A DNA stretch of 64,000 bases from the NCBI GenBank assembly GCA_026390815.1, contig JAPLFH010000006.1, forward strand, positions 235,267 to 299,266, given 5' to 3'. Positions 54,740 to 63,900 of this stretch are shown piece by piece. Positions within the stretch are counted from its first letter, which is position 1. Each line of letters opens with the position of its first letter. Position numbers and translations under genes: made by a program. Below the pieces are notes generated by a model. The model was not told where the DNA came from and searched no databases. It saw only the letters and a program-made list of their open reading frames with translations. This DNA comes from Ignavibacteriales bacterium (GTDB lineage Bacteria; Bacteroidota; Ignavibacteria; Ignavibacteriales; SURF-24).

Positions 54740-56749
54740 TTATTTCTGTAATTCAATTTTAATAATTTTGTCCCCCTGATCAATCATATCAACTGTATCC
54801 ATTCCTTTTACAACTTTGCCAAAATTGGAATATCTGCCATATAAATGTGGAAAATAGCTGTGCATAACAAACCATTGGGAGCCTTCAGTATCTTTTCCTG
54901 AACTCGCCATTCCAACATAACTTCGGTTAAATGGAATTGCTGAGAATTCAGAGTTGATCTCGTAACCAGGACCGCCCCAGCCAGTGGATTCAGGGTCACC
55001 AGTCTGAATTACAAAATTTGGAACAACGCGGTGAAAAATTAAATTGTTGTAAAATTTCTTTGAAGCCAAATAACAAAAATTTCCAACTGAGATTGGAGAA
55101 ACTTCCGGGTTAAATTCAATAATGAAATTTCCCTTGCTGGTATTTACGATTGCTTTTTTATATTTGAAGGCAAACTTCCAAAGTTGATCAAAATTTTCTA
55201 ATGGCTTTGTTTCGTTAAAATTAACTCCAGATTCTTTACAATAAAATTTACGCAAAGTAAAACTTTCAGAATTTTCTAAAATCGTTAGAACTTTTTTGGG
55301 AAACTCATCATTTATTTTCTTAGAAAGATTAACCAGCGAAATTATGCTTTCCGAATATTTTGGATTGTCTAAATATTTTTTTGTTAGATTCAGAATGATT
55401 CCCGACAAATTCTCCCGGTTATTTGCAATGAATACCGAGTCAAGTCCATCTGCTGTTGTTGATATAACTGAAGGATCTGAGCTGTTAAGATTGCCGAGTA
55501 ATATTTTCCTAAAGTCTGGATTTTGCGGAAAAAATTTTTGCAATGAAATAAGTGCATTTAATATTTCCAGTTTTTCATTTTTGTTAGCTCTGGGAAATTC
55601 CTTTAATAAATAATCTAAATTCTGATGGGGAAAGGTAAAATTTTCGGAGAGAGATGAATAAAAGAAAACTCTTTTTACTTTTCCAGATAATTGTCTAATA
55701 GCTTCAAAAATTTCTTGTGGATAGAGATGACAGTAAGTAATGAAAAGTTCTCCAATTGTATTTGCAGTATAAGCTGAATGATTTAATAAGCAATTCCAAA
55801 TTTCTGATTTCAAATAATTCTGTAAGGTGCTGTCTATTGAAACGTTTTTTAATGCGATGGCGGTTTGGCGGGCAACATTTGGGTTTTCATCATTTAATAA
55901 AGAAAGATATTTTTTCAATTCATCTTTATTTTTGAATTTATAATAGCAAATTACTTTTGCTGCTTCCGTTCTTATTCGCCAATCAGGGTAATGCAGGAGT
56001 GTTTCAACCATTGGAAAATCATCCGTAAAATATTCCAACTTTCTTAGCGAACTTAAAGCATACTGTTTAAGGATAATCGATTCTTCACCAAAATCTCTTT
56101 CGTTAAGAAGGTTTACTAAATCAGATTGAATGAGTTTTTGTGGACCAATTCTATAAAGTGCAAACAAAGCGTCAATTTTTCTTTGGATTGGATATTCATT
56201 GCTCGTAAATTCTTTTTGGAGTAGCTCAATATCTTTTCCATCTGTTACTTTAATTCCTCTGGAATTGAAATTGGCGATAGTTAGTGATATTCCGGTAAAG
56301 TCGAATTCTTTGCCAATGAAATATTTATTTAGCAGCAACTCAAGTGTTTCTTTGGTTCCGGTTTTACCAATTGCCTCAAAAATGCTACGCTGGTATTTTG
56401 AATTTTCTAAAAGTTTGCTAAACAAAAATTCTGTGGAAATTTTTGACTCACCGAGTTGACTAAGTGTAAATGAAATTAAATCACCAAAGGAATTAAAATC
56501 CAGATTTGCTATTTCATTTACGAATGATTGGTTGTTGCAATGGCTAACACTAAATAAACCAGCTTTTACTTTTTGTGGATTTTCTGAATATAGATATTTA
56601 TTAATTATTTCTGGATCGAAAGTTCTGGTAAAAGTGGTTTTCACCAGTTCATAATCATCTTTGGAATATTGAGCGCAGAGTAAAGAAGTTAAAATCCCGC
56701 CAAGGAAAACAGTTTTTAAAAAAAAATTACGGAGTGAGTTTAGAAACAT
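54740..56749 (-). CDS. Exported HEAT-repeat protein with C-terminal cyclophilin domain
   Basis: 669 residues: signal peptide (ends SLLCAQ), about 480 residues of HEAT-like helical repeats (for example DWRIRTEAAKVICYYK, NPNVARQTAIALKNV, SDPSVISTTADGL) and a C-terminal peptidyl-prolyl isomerase from about residue 530. Cyclophilin motifs are SVGNFCYLASKKFYNNLIFHRVVPNFVIQTGDP, GPGYEINSEF, MASSGKDTEGSQWFVMH and YGRYSNFGKVVKG. The Phe-His-Arg active-site residues are kept. Probably a periplasmic or surface folding factor with a client-binding solenoid. Confidence 0.88.
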   Translation of the reverse strand: MFLNSLRNFFLKTVFLGGILTSLLCAQYSKDDYELVKTTFTRTFDPEIINKYLYSENPQKVKAGLFSVSHCNNQSFVNEIANLDFNSFGDLISFTLSQLGESKISTEFLFSKLLENSKYQRSIFEAIGKTGTKETLELLLNKYFIGKEFDFTGISLTIANFNSRGIKVTDGKDIELLQKEFTSNEYPIQRKIDALFALYRIGPQKLIQSDLVNLLNERDFGEESIILKQYALSSLRKLEYFTDDFPMVETLLHYPDWRIRTEAAKVICYYKFKNKDELKKYLSLLNDENPNVARQTAIALKNVSIDSTLQNYLKSEIWNCLLNHSAYTANTIGELFITYCHLYPQEIFEAIRQLSGKVKRVFFYSSLSENFTFPHQNLDYLLKEFPRANKNEKLEILNALISLQKFFPQNPDFRKILLGNLNSSDPSVISTTADGLDSVFIANNRENLSGIILNLTKKYLDNPKYSESIISLVNLSKKINDEFPKKVLTILENSESFTLRKFYCKESGVNFNETKPLENFDQLWKFAFKYKKAIVNTSKGNFIIEFNPEVSPISVGNFCYLASKKFYNNLIFHRVVPNFVIQTGDPESTGWGGPGYEINSEFSAIPFNRSYVGMASSGKDTEGSQWFVMHSYFPHLYGRYSNFGKVVKGMDTVDMIDQGDKIIKIELQK

Positions 56750-56773
56750 TTTAATTATTTATAAAAATGTTTA

Positions 56774-57895
56774 TCAAATTCCCATCTCATAGATTCTGTA
56801 CTTTTTGTACAACTCACCTTTCATAACTTCAGCGCCGCGATTCATCATCTCGTTATCCTCCAAAATCCAACTCGCTTCGCCTAACAAAATCCCGATCTTT
56901 TCAGCTCTCTGTACAATTTCCCAATAAAAAACAGAATCCAATCCACGCTTTTGAAACTCAGGAATTATTCCTAATGTAATAATTCTTGCCCATTTAATAT
57001 TTTTCTTTTTAGTCCAAAGCTTAATAAAGTTAAATGGGAAAAGATGTCCATTCATTTCTTTAAAAACCGAATTATAATCAAGCATTACAAGAGCGAATCC
57101 AACAAGCTGGTTATCAATTTCACCAAATAAAACTAAGGATGGTTCAGCTAATGGTTTAAGCTCCTTTGCCATGGTATCAATTTCTTCATCTGTAAAAGGA
57201 ACAAAACCCCAGTTAGGTGCCCAGGCTTTGTTATAAACATATTTAACTTTCTCTACTTCAGCCCGAAAATCTTTCATATTGATTTGAGAAATTTTAATAC
57301 CGGAGCGCTTTGCCGCAATATCAGAAACGCGCTTTAGCTTTTCTGACTTAATTATTTTATCGTTACTTATTTTATAAGCATACAAATCTTTTACCTTTTT
57401 CAGTCCATAGTTATCGCAAAGATCCAGGTAGTATTGGGGATTGTAAGTCATTAACAATCTTGGGGAATCATCAAAGCCTTCCAGCAGCATTCCGTACTCA
57501 TCATTACTGGAAGGATTAGCAGGACCTCTCATCGCATCGCATCCTTTTGATTTGAGCCAAATTTTTGCTTTATCAAAAAGTGCGTCAGCAATATTTTGGT
57601 CATTTATACATTCAAAGAATCCGAAGAAACCAACTTTATCGTTATGATATTTATTATGAAGATCATTTTTGATTGCTGCAATTCTTCCAACAACATTACC
57701 ATCTTGTTCCGCAAGAAACATTTCCATCTCCGCATGTTTGTAGAATGGATTTTTTTCTTTGCTAAGAATTTTTTTCCTATCCATTATAATTGGCGGAACC
57801 CAATAAGAATCGTCCGCATAGATTTTCCATGGGAGTTTTATGAATTGCATCAAATCTTTTTTAGAAGAAACGGTTCGGATGGTTATAGCGCTCAT
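56774..57895 (-). CDS. GNAT-like acyltransferase, candidate ceramide synthase
   Basis: 373 residues. N-terminal VRIAAIKNDLHNKYH-type and KVGFFGFFECINDQ segments and a C-terminal GIIPEFQKRGLDSVFYWEIVQRAEKIG region fit a double GNAT fold; FQKRG is the acyl-CoA site. The protein type (DRKKILSKEKNPFYKHAEMEMFLA) is commonly found with sphingolipid genes. It lies beside a serine-palmitoyltransferase-like gene, and bacterial ceramide synthase is a GNAT-type protein, so N-acylation of sphinganine is a reasonable inference. GAGGA precedes the ATG. Confidence 0.75.
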   Translation of the reverse strand: MSAITIRTVSSKKDLMQFIKLPWKIYADDSYWVPPIIMDRKKILSKEKNPFYKHAEMEMFLAEQDGNVVGRIAAIKNDLHNKYHNDKVGFFGFFECINDQNIADALFDKAKIWLKSKGCDAMRGPANPSSNDEYGMLLEGFDDSPRLLMTYNPQYYLDLCDNYGLKKVKDLYAYKISNDKIIKSEKLKRVSDIAAKRSGIKISQINMKDFRAEVEKVKYVYNKAWAPNWGFVPFTDEEIDTMAKELKPLAEPSLVLFGEIDNQLVGFALVMLDYNSVFKEMNGHLFPFNFIKLWTKKKNIKWARIITLGIIPEFQKRGLDSVFYWEIVQRAEKIGILLGEASWILEDNEMMNRGAEVMKGELYKKYRIYEMGI

Positions 57896-58014
57896 TAAAT
57901 CCTCTTTTCCAAATTATCTTTTAAGGAAATAAGATAAGAATATTTATTGAATCAACGCCTTTTTTCCCTAAAAAATCTTTTGCCCACTATATGCAGGCTG
58001 GGAAAGATTGGGTG

Positions 58015-59205
58015 TTAAATTAAACCTAACTGTTTTCCAATTTTCTTAAATGCATCAATAATGTAATTCAAATGCTGATCTTCATGCGTTGACATATAAC
58101 TTGTTCTCATCATTTGTCTTCCAGGAGGAACACCTGGTGATATAAACACATTAACGAAAACTCCATCATCAAATAACATTCTGCCAAATTTGAAAGCAAG
58201 CAAATCATCCCCAACTATTACAGGAACAATAGCAGTTCTGCTTTCAATAACGGTAAATCCAGCTTCTTTAAATCCAACTCTTACCATTTCTGCATTACGA
58301 ATCAGTCTGGTTACTCTTTCCGGCTCTGCTTCAAGAATTTCTAACGCAGCTAAAGCGGATGCAACAGATGCTGGAGTTGGCGATGCGCTGAATATCAAAG
58401 CCGGTGAATGATGCTTTAAATAATTGATAACTCTTTCTTTACCGGTAACAAATCCACCAAGCGAAGCGAAGGTTTTACTAAAAGTACCCATAGTCATATC
58501 AATCTCATCCTCAAGATTAAATTCGCTTGCTGTTCCTCTACCACCTTTTCCAATAACTCCAACTGAATGTGCATCATCAATTAAAATTCTTGCATTATTT
58601 TCTTTTGCGATTTTATTTAACATAGGAAGGTCAACAATTTCGCCACCGGTACTAAACACACCATCACTTACAATTAACTTTCCTGCATCGGCGGGAAGTT
58701 TTTTGATAACTCTTTCCAAATCATCCATATCATTATGTTTATACCGAACAACTTCTGCAGTAGCTCCTTTTGCCATTAAATTACCAGCAACTATACAGGC
58801 ATGGTTGTCTTTATCAGAAACAATATATTCTCCACGTTGAACTAAAGTTGCAAGTATTCCCTGGGCTGTTTGGTAGCCGGTACTGAAAAGAAGAGCTGCT
58901 TCTGAATTAAAAAATTTTGCTAATTTTTCTTCAAGCTGAACGTGTAAATCTATTGTACCGGTAAGATAGCGGGAACCAGAGCAGCCTGTTCCATATTTTT
59001 CAATCGCTTTAATCGCAGCTTCTTTAACTTTGGGATGTGCAGTTAATCCAAGATAATTATTTGAGCCAGCCATAATTACTTCTTTTCCACCAATCCTAAC
59101 AACCGGTCCTTCATTTTCTTCAATTGGTCTAAAGTAAGGATAAAGTCCGGCAGCTTTAACTTCATCTGCTCTGTTAAATTCAAAACACTTTGTGAAGAGA
59201 TCCAA
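58015..59205 (-). CDS. Serine palmitoyltransferase-like alpha-oxoamine synthase
   Basis: 396 residues, PLP fold-type [34 protein letters not shown] (210-216) and [14 protein letters not shown] with the PLP lysine K244. The FSK-FAS-GGF wording is that of serine palmitoyltransferase rather than KBL or BioF. It would condense serine with a fatty acyl thioester to 3-ketosphinganine. TTG start supported by TGGAGGT five bases upstream. Flanked by candidate acyltransferase and reductase genes. Confidence 0.88.
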   Translation of the reverse strand: MDLFTKCFEFNRADEVKAAGLYPYFRPIEENEGPVVRIGGKEVIMAGSNNYLGLTAHPKVKEAAIKAIEKYGTGCSGSRYLTGTIDLHVQLEEKLAKFFNSEAALLFSTGYQTAQGILATLVQRGEYIVSDKDNHACIVAGNLMAKGATAEVVRYKHNDMDDLERVIKKLPADAGKLIVSDGVFSTGGEIVDLPMLNKIAKENNARILIDDAHSVGVIGKGGRGTASEFNLEDEIDMTMGTFSKTFASLGGFVTGKERVINYLKHHSPALIFSASPTPASVASALAALEILEAEPERVTRLIRNAEMVRVGFKEAGFTVIESRTAIVPVIVGDDLLAFKFGRMLFDDGVFVNVFISPGVPPGRQMMRTSYMSTHEDQHLNYIIDAFKKIGKQLGLI

Positions 59206-59320
59206 AATAAACCTCCAGGATATTAACTAAAGTATGAAATGGTTACGAATATCTATATTTTAAGACGTATTTTTCAAAATAATTTATTGCAAAACTATCT
59301 ATAATCAGGTTCAAAATCAA

Positions 59321-60328
59321 ATGGAATTAAAAATGGAAAACAAAAGTGTTGCAGTTGTAACCGGTGCAAATGGATTTGTGGGTAGTCACTTAGTCGATTT
59401 ACTTTTAGAAAAGGGTATGAAAGTTAAATGTATAACCAGGCAATCGAGCGATTTGAAATGGCTTAAAGGAAAAGATGTTGAAATTAATAATTGTGGTTTG
59501 TTTGATATTGAAGGAATGAAAAAAGTTGTTAAAGGATCAAATTATATTTTCCACGTTGCTGGAGTTGTAAAATCTAAAGAAGCGGAAGGATATTTTAAAG
59601 GTAACGTTGAACCTGCAAAAAATCTGTTAACAGCATGTCTCGATTCAAAAGATTCAATAAAAAAGATTGTTATTGTAAGCAGTCTAACAGCTTGCGGTCC
59701 TTCCTTGGATGGAATACCTGTGAATGAGGAAACAATACCGCATCCAATTACCACTTATGGTAAAAGTAAATTAGCAGAGGAAAAAGCTGCTCAATCTTTT
59801 ATGAAAGAATTGCCAATTACTATTTGCAGGGCTCATGCAGTTTATGGTGAAAGAGACACTGAAATATTTATTTTCTTTCAAACTTTTAATAAAGGGTTGA
59901 TGACAACTCTTGGTATGAAAGATAAATACCTTGGACTTATACACGTTAAGGATTTGGTAAATGGGTTGTATTTGGCTGCGATAAGTGAAAAATCAGCCGG
60001 ACAAATTTATTTCCTTAGTTCTGAAGAAACTTATAACTGGAAACAGATTGGAGATATAACTTCTAAAGTTTTGTTAATAAAACCAATAAAAGTTAAAGTT
60101 CCTCATTTTATTGTTTACAATATTTCTGCAATTGCCCAATTCTTTTCTATGTTTAGTTCAAAACCTGCAACTTTAAATTTGGAAAAAGCCAGAGATCTTG
60201 TTCAACCGTACTGGACCTGCGATGTAAGCAAGGCAGTAAATGAACTTGGTTATCGTCAGCAGATTTCTATTGAGGATGGTATAAAAAGAACCTGCGATTG
60301 GTATAAAGAAGTTGGTTGGCTGAAGTAA
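59321..60328 (+). CDS. SDR-type reductase, candidate 3-ketosphinganine reductase (CerR-like)
   Basis: 335 residues, extended SDR: VTGANGFVGSHLVDLLL nucleotide motif, IVIVSSLTACGPS and YGKSKLAEE with the catalytic Tyr and Lys, and RAHAVYGERD. Bacterial ceramide pathways use an NAD-dependent-epimerase-like reductase for 3-ketosphinganine; this gene is divergent from the SPT gene and 115 bases away, so I infer that role. A second ATG (59333) is possible. The glycosyltransferase gene starts directly after its stop. Confidence 0.78.
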   Translation: MELKMENKSVAVVTGANGFVGSHLVDLLLEKGMKVKCITRQSSDLKWLKGKDVEINNCGLFDIEGMKKVVKGSNYIFHVAGVVKSKEAEGYFKGNVEPAKNLLTACLDSKDSIKKIVIVSSLTACGPSLDGIPVNEETIPHPITTYGKSKLAEEKAAQSFMKELPITICRAHAVYGERDTEIFIFFQTFNKGLMTTLGMKDKYLGLIHVKDLVNGLYLAAISEKSAGQIYFLSSEETYNWKQIGDITSKVLLIKPIKVKVPHFIVYNISAIAQFFSMFSSKPATLNLEKARDLVQPYWTCDVSKAVNELGYRQQISIEDGIKRTCDWYKEVGWLK

Positions 60329-61621
60329 ATGTTGAATAATAAATTATTAAATATTCTGCTGATCATTTTACTTATTATTTCAGAAGCAGTTTATCTTTCA
60401 ATTTATTCTAATTCGTATCCGCCAATTGTATTGTTTACTTTTATCTCGATCTTTAACTCAGTTATTTTTGTTGTGCTATGGTTGTTGTTAAGGAAGATTG
60501 AAGCAAACCAAATACTAATTACTATTATTATACTTTCCGGTATAATTTTTAGACTTAGCTTATTTCCAGTTCAGCCAATAGCTTCAGACGACATTTACCG
60601 GTATATCTGGGATGGTAAAGTAATGGCTAATGGGATTAATCCGTTCAGGTATTCGCCTGCAGATACGGCTTTGAATTTTCTCCATTCTGAAACTTTCCCT
60701 GCTAAAATAAATCATCCAACAATGAAAACTATCTATCCACCATATTCGCAGTTAATGTTTTATTTTGGATATAAATTATTTGGAGAGAATGTATACGGAA
60801 TTAAAATTCTGCTTTTCATTGCAGAATTGCTTTCAATCTTTTTATTGTACTTATTATTAAAGAAACTAAATCTTCCAGCAATCAATTTAGCTCTATATTC
60901 ACTTTGCCCATTACCTATTATGCAATTTATGGTTGATGGTCATGTTGATGGAACTGGTTTTCCGCTGCTACTACTCTTTTTCTTTTTTTATTTAACTGGC
61001 AAAAAGGTAAAATCTTATTTGATGATAGGTTTATCCATAAGTTCTAAATTTGTTTCAGGAATGATACTTCCATTTGTTTTTAAGGACGAAAAAGGGAAGA
61101 ATAAAATAATTGTAATTATTGTTCCAGTATTAGTACTTATCATAACTTACATTCTATTTATTCTAAATGGAGTTTTTCCTTTTGAGTCACTAATTCAATT
61201 TTCTTCAAACTGGATTGCCAATAGTTCTATTTTTACAATCATTTTGGAAATTACAAAAAACAATCAGAATGCACGATTAATTTCTTTAGTACTATTTGTA
61301 ATTTGCGGAGGATTTCTGTTCTTCTTACGCAAAGAATTTTTAGAAAAAGTGTACCTTATTTTCATGCTGTTCTTTTTATTTTCTCCTACGGTTCATCCTT
61401 GGTATTTAACCTGGATTGCTATTTTGCTTCCATTAAATTTTCGGTGGGGTGGACTTGCTTTTATTACATTAGTTAATCTTGCCAATATAATGCTAATCAA
61501 TTATGTTCTTAAAGGAATCTGGGAAACATCTTATTGGATATTAGCGATTGAATATCTTCCAATCATTGTATTCTTTGTGTGGGAAATTACATATCGGAAA
61601 AAAGAACGAGTTTTGGTTTAA
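60329..61621 (+). CDS. Multi-spanning GT-C type glycosyltransferase
   Basis: 430 residues with about 11 transmembrane segments. The luminal loop after TM2-3 has ASDDIYRYIWDGKVMANGINPFRY, the acidic Asp-Asp motif of polyprenyl-phosphate-sugar dependent GT-C enzymes (mannosyltransferase-like), and MVDGHVDGTG and SPTVHPWYLTW come later. Starts on the base after the SDR stop, so translationally linked with it. It may glycosylate the ceramide made by this locus or a carotenoid or other lipid; the acceptor is inference. Confidence 0.82.
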   Translation: MLNNKLLNILLIILLIISEAVYLSIYSNSYPPIVLFTFISIFNSVIFVVLWLLLRKIEANQILITIIILSGIIFRLSLFPVQPIASDDIYRYIWDGKVMANGINPFRYSPADTALNFLHSETFPAKINHPTMKTIYPPYSQLMFYFGYKLFGENVYGIKILLFIAELLSIFLLYLLLKKLNLPAINLALYSLCPLPIMQFMVDGHVDGTGFPLLLLFFFFYLTGKKVKSYLMIGLSISSKFVSGMILPFVFKDEKGKNKIIVIIVPVLVLIITYILFILNGVFPFESLIQFSSNWIANSSIFTIILEITKNNQNARLISLVLFVICGGFLFFLRKEFLEKVYLIFMLFFLFSPTVHPWYLTWIAILLPLNFRWGGLAFITLVNLANIMLINYVLKGIWETSYWILAIEYLPIIVFFVWEITYRKKERVLV

Positions 61622-62021
61622 AATCCTTCCAGTTAAAAGCTATTTTCTTTTTGCTGAACAGCAAATGTGAAGTGCAATTATTACAATCGGAATTCCCAAA
61701 ATATTTTACTGGAAATTCAAGTTTGTAAGTAATTAAAAGATGTTCTACTAAATTGCATTCAAAGTCCTTAGCTGCATTTTCAAAAATATAAACTCTTTGG
61801 ATTTTGTTTTGCTCTAATGAGGTGAGATGATCGATGTGCCAATGAACTTTCTTTTCTTTTTTTAGATGTCTTTCAATCCTTTGGGATAAATTTTTCTGTG
61901 CACTTCCGATATAGTAATAATATCCTGCCGTAAATAAAGTTTGATGGAATGTTTTGCTTTTTATAGCAAATGATTCTGACGCAAAAATTTCTAAAAAATA
62001 AATTCCCGAGTTGATGCTAAT
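61587..62021 (-). CDS. GIY-YIG (DUF123) nuclease-like protein with non-canonical start codon
   Basis: 144 residues. Literal GIY near residue 6 and YIG in AGYYYYIGSAQKNLSQRIERHL, then KKVHWHIDHLTS, a Glu in ECNLVEHLL-like FECNLVEHLL and NSDCNNCTSHLLF, the full DUF123 pattern. The frame is open from a TGA at 62025-62027 and contains no ATG, GTG or TTG before the domain. AAGGAG (62031-62036) lies 6 bases before ATA (62022-62024) and 9 before ATT (62019-62021), so ATT or ATA initiation is likely. Overlaps the 3' ends of both neighbouring genes. Confidence 0.8.
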   Translation of the reverse strand: MSINSGIYFLEIFASESFAIKSKTFHQTLFTAGYYYYIGSAQKNLSQRIERHLKKEKKVHWHIDHLTSLEQNKIQRVYIFENAAKDFECNLVEHLLITYKLEFPVKYFGNSDCNNCTSHLLFSKKKIAFNWKDFKPKLVLFSDM

Positions 62022-62421
62022 TATTCAAGGCTCCTTCTTTTACCCAAGTAGTAATGCCCGCTATTTGATTTTTTGTAAGCGGAGGATAGCCGATCGGTGG
62101 CATTGGATAAGATGATGATGAAGGACCTTCAATTGAATTAATTAATCTGCTGTTTTGAGGTTGACCCGGAAACACAATACTTAAATCTGAAGTTGTATTT
62201 TGGTATGAAGTAAAACTTAATCCTCCAGCACGTGTTTCACTGCTATGGCAATTAGCAGTGTTACATTTTAAATCGAAAACAGGTTGAATATGTTGAATGT
62301 AACTAACATTTTTATCCGGGATTATTTTTTTATCAAGGTCTTCATTTGTAACCGTATCTTTACAGTTGATGGAAAAAATCATTAACAATGTGGAGAGGCA
62401 GAGACTAAGAAAGTATTTCAT
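62017..62421 (-). CDS. Cytochrome-c-like lipoprotein
   Basis: 134 residues from ATG 62421; a TTG at 62454 is an alternative start. Lipobox-like IFSINC gives the lipidated Cys. The domain has one heme-binding type motif CNTANCHS, a GGLSFTSYQN segment and YPMPPIGYPPLTKNQIAGITTWVKEGA, with the distal Met in the PMPP region. This matches the planctomycete-type single cytochrome c domain. Its last codons overlap the start of the GIY-YIG gene. Confidence 0.82.
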   Translation of the reverse strand: MKYFLSLCLSTLLMIFSINCKDTVTNEDLDKKIIPDKNVSYIQHIQPVFDLKCNTANCHSSETRAGGLSFTSYQNTTSDLSIVFPGQPQNSRLINSIEGPSSSSYPMPPIGYPPLTKNQIAGITTWVKEGALNN

Positions 62422-62513
62422 TAGAATTACCATTATTATAAAAAACACTTTCAAAGATAAAGGTAGATTGTTATTTTATCAACGGAAATATTAAAACCAA
62501 TTAGAGGAATTAA

Positions 62514-63845
62514 ATGAACAAGATGTTTCAGCATTTAGTATTGTTTTTAGTTTTATGTGTTGTGGTAATAAACGCACAAAACTCTAATCTCCAATCTGGT
62601 CCAATGCTTGGCTATTCAGAAATGCGCGAAGTAGCAATTTGGGTGCAAACCAAAAAACCAGCTAAAGTGAAAATTAAATATTGGGATAAATCAAATACTA
62701 GTAAGAAATATGAAACGGATGAAGTTGAAACGTTAAAGGAGAAAGCCTGCACGGCTACTATAATTGCTGATGAAGTTGAACCAGGTAAAAAATATTCCTA
62801 TGAAGTTTATATTGATGGAAATTCAATTAAAGTAAATTATCCGCTTGAGTTTCAAACGCTAAAGTTATGGCAATGGAGAGGAGACCCGCCAGAATTATCC
62901 TTTGCAATCGGAAGTTGCGCATATGTTAATGAAGAACAATACGATCGACCCGGGAAACCTTATGGTGGTGATTATGAAATTTATAAAAGCATTTTTTCTA
63001 AAAGACCGGAATTCATGATCTGGATGGGGGATAATTGTTATTTGAGAGAACCGGACTGGAACACCCGAACAGGAATTTTAAAGCGTTACACTCACACTCG
63101 ATCTCTTCCAGAACTTCAACCTTTACTAGGCTCAACACATAATTATGCAATTTGGGATGATCATGATTTTGGACCGAACAACAGCGATCGAAGCTTTATT
63201 CATAAGGATTTAACTTTAGAAACATTTAAACTTTTTTGGCCCGCGCTTTCTTATGGAATAAATGGTAAACCAGGTATAACTTCCCGGTTTGAATGGGGTG
63301 ATGCAGAATTTTTTCTTTTAGATGATCGGTATTATCGCTCGCCGGACGAAAGAAAAACTGGTAGTAAAGAAATGTTTGGCGAGGAACAAATTCAATGGCT
63401 AATAGATGCACTGGTTTTCTCTAAAGCAAATTTCAAATTTATTGTTACTGGTGGACAAGTTCTCTCTCCGGATAAAGATGTGGAAAATTTTGTTTCTTTC
63501 CCGGAAGAAAGAGATAAATTATTATCATTGATTGAAAATGAAAATATAACTGGTGTGATATTTCTTACTGGTGATAGACATTTTACTGAAGTAACAAAAA
63601 TGGAAAGGGAAGGAAACTACCCGCTATATGATTTTACCGTTTCAACATTTTCTGCTGGCGTGTTTAAACCAGATCCTTCTAAAAATTCTTTACGATTACC
63701 TGGTACACTTGTTACTGAAAGAAATTTTGGAATGATGAAAATAACTGGTCCAAACAATAATCGTGTTCTTAACTGTAAAATATTCAATAGTGAAGGAATT
63801 GAGATGTGGAGTTACGATATCAGTGCAAATGATTTGAAGAAATAA
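62514..63845 (+). CDS. PhoD-family alkaline phosphatase/phosphodiesterase
   Basis: 443 residues: signal peptide (ends VINAQ), an N-terminal fibronectin-like PhoD domain (LQSGPMLGYSEMREVAIWVQTKKPAKV) and the metallophosphatase with FAIGSCAYVNEE, FMIWMGDNCYLREPDW, YAIWDDHDFGPNNSDRS and FLTGDRHFTEVTKM, whose Asp/His residues bind metals. Secreted or periplasmic. GAGGA precedes the ATG. Confidence 0.92.
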   Translation: MNKMFQHLVLFLVLCVVVINAQNSNLQSGPMLGYSEMREVAIWVQTKKPAKVKIKYWDKSNTSKKYETDEVETLKEKACTATIIADEVEPGKKYSYEVYIDGNSIKVNYPLEFQTLKLWQWRGDPPELSFAIGSCAYVNEEQYDRPGKPYGGDYEIYKSIFSKRPEFMIWMGDNCYLREPDWNTRTGILKRYTHTRSLPELQPLLGSTHNYAIWDDHDFGPNNSDRSFIHKDLTLETFKLFWPALSYGINGKPGITSRFEWGDAEFFLLDDRYYRSPDERKTGSKEMFGEEQIQWLIDALVFSKANFKFIVTGGQVLSPDKDVENFVSFPEERDKLLSLIENENITGVIFLTGDRHFTEVTKMEREGNYPLYDFTVSTFSAGVFKPDPSKNSLRLPGTLVTERNFGMMKITGPNNNRVLNCKIFNSEGIEMWSYDISANDLKK

Positions 63846-63900
63846 TTCACATTGATTTAATAACTCACCTTACGCAACCCGATGCGTATAGTTATATTTT

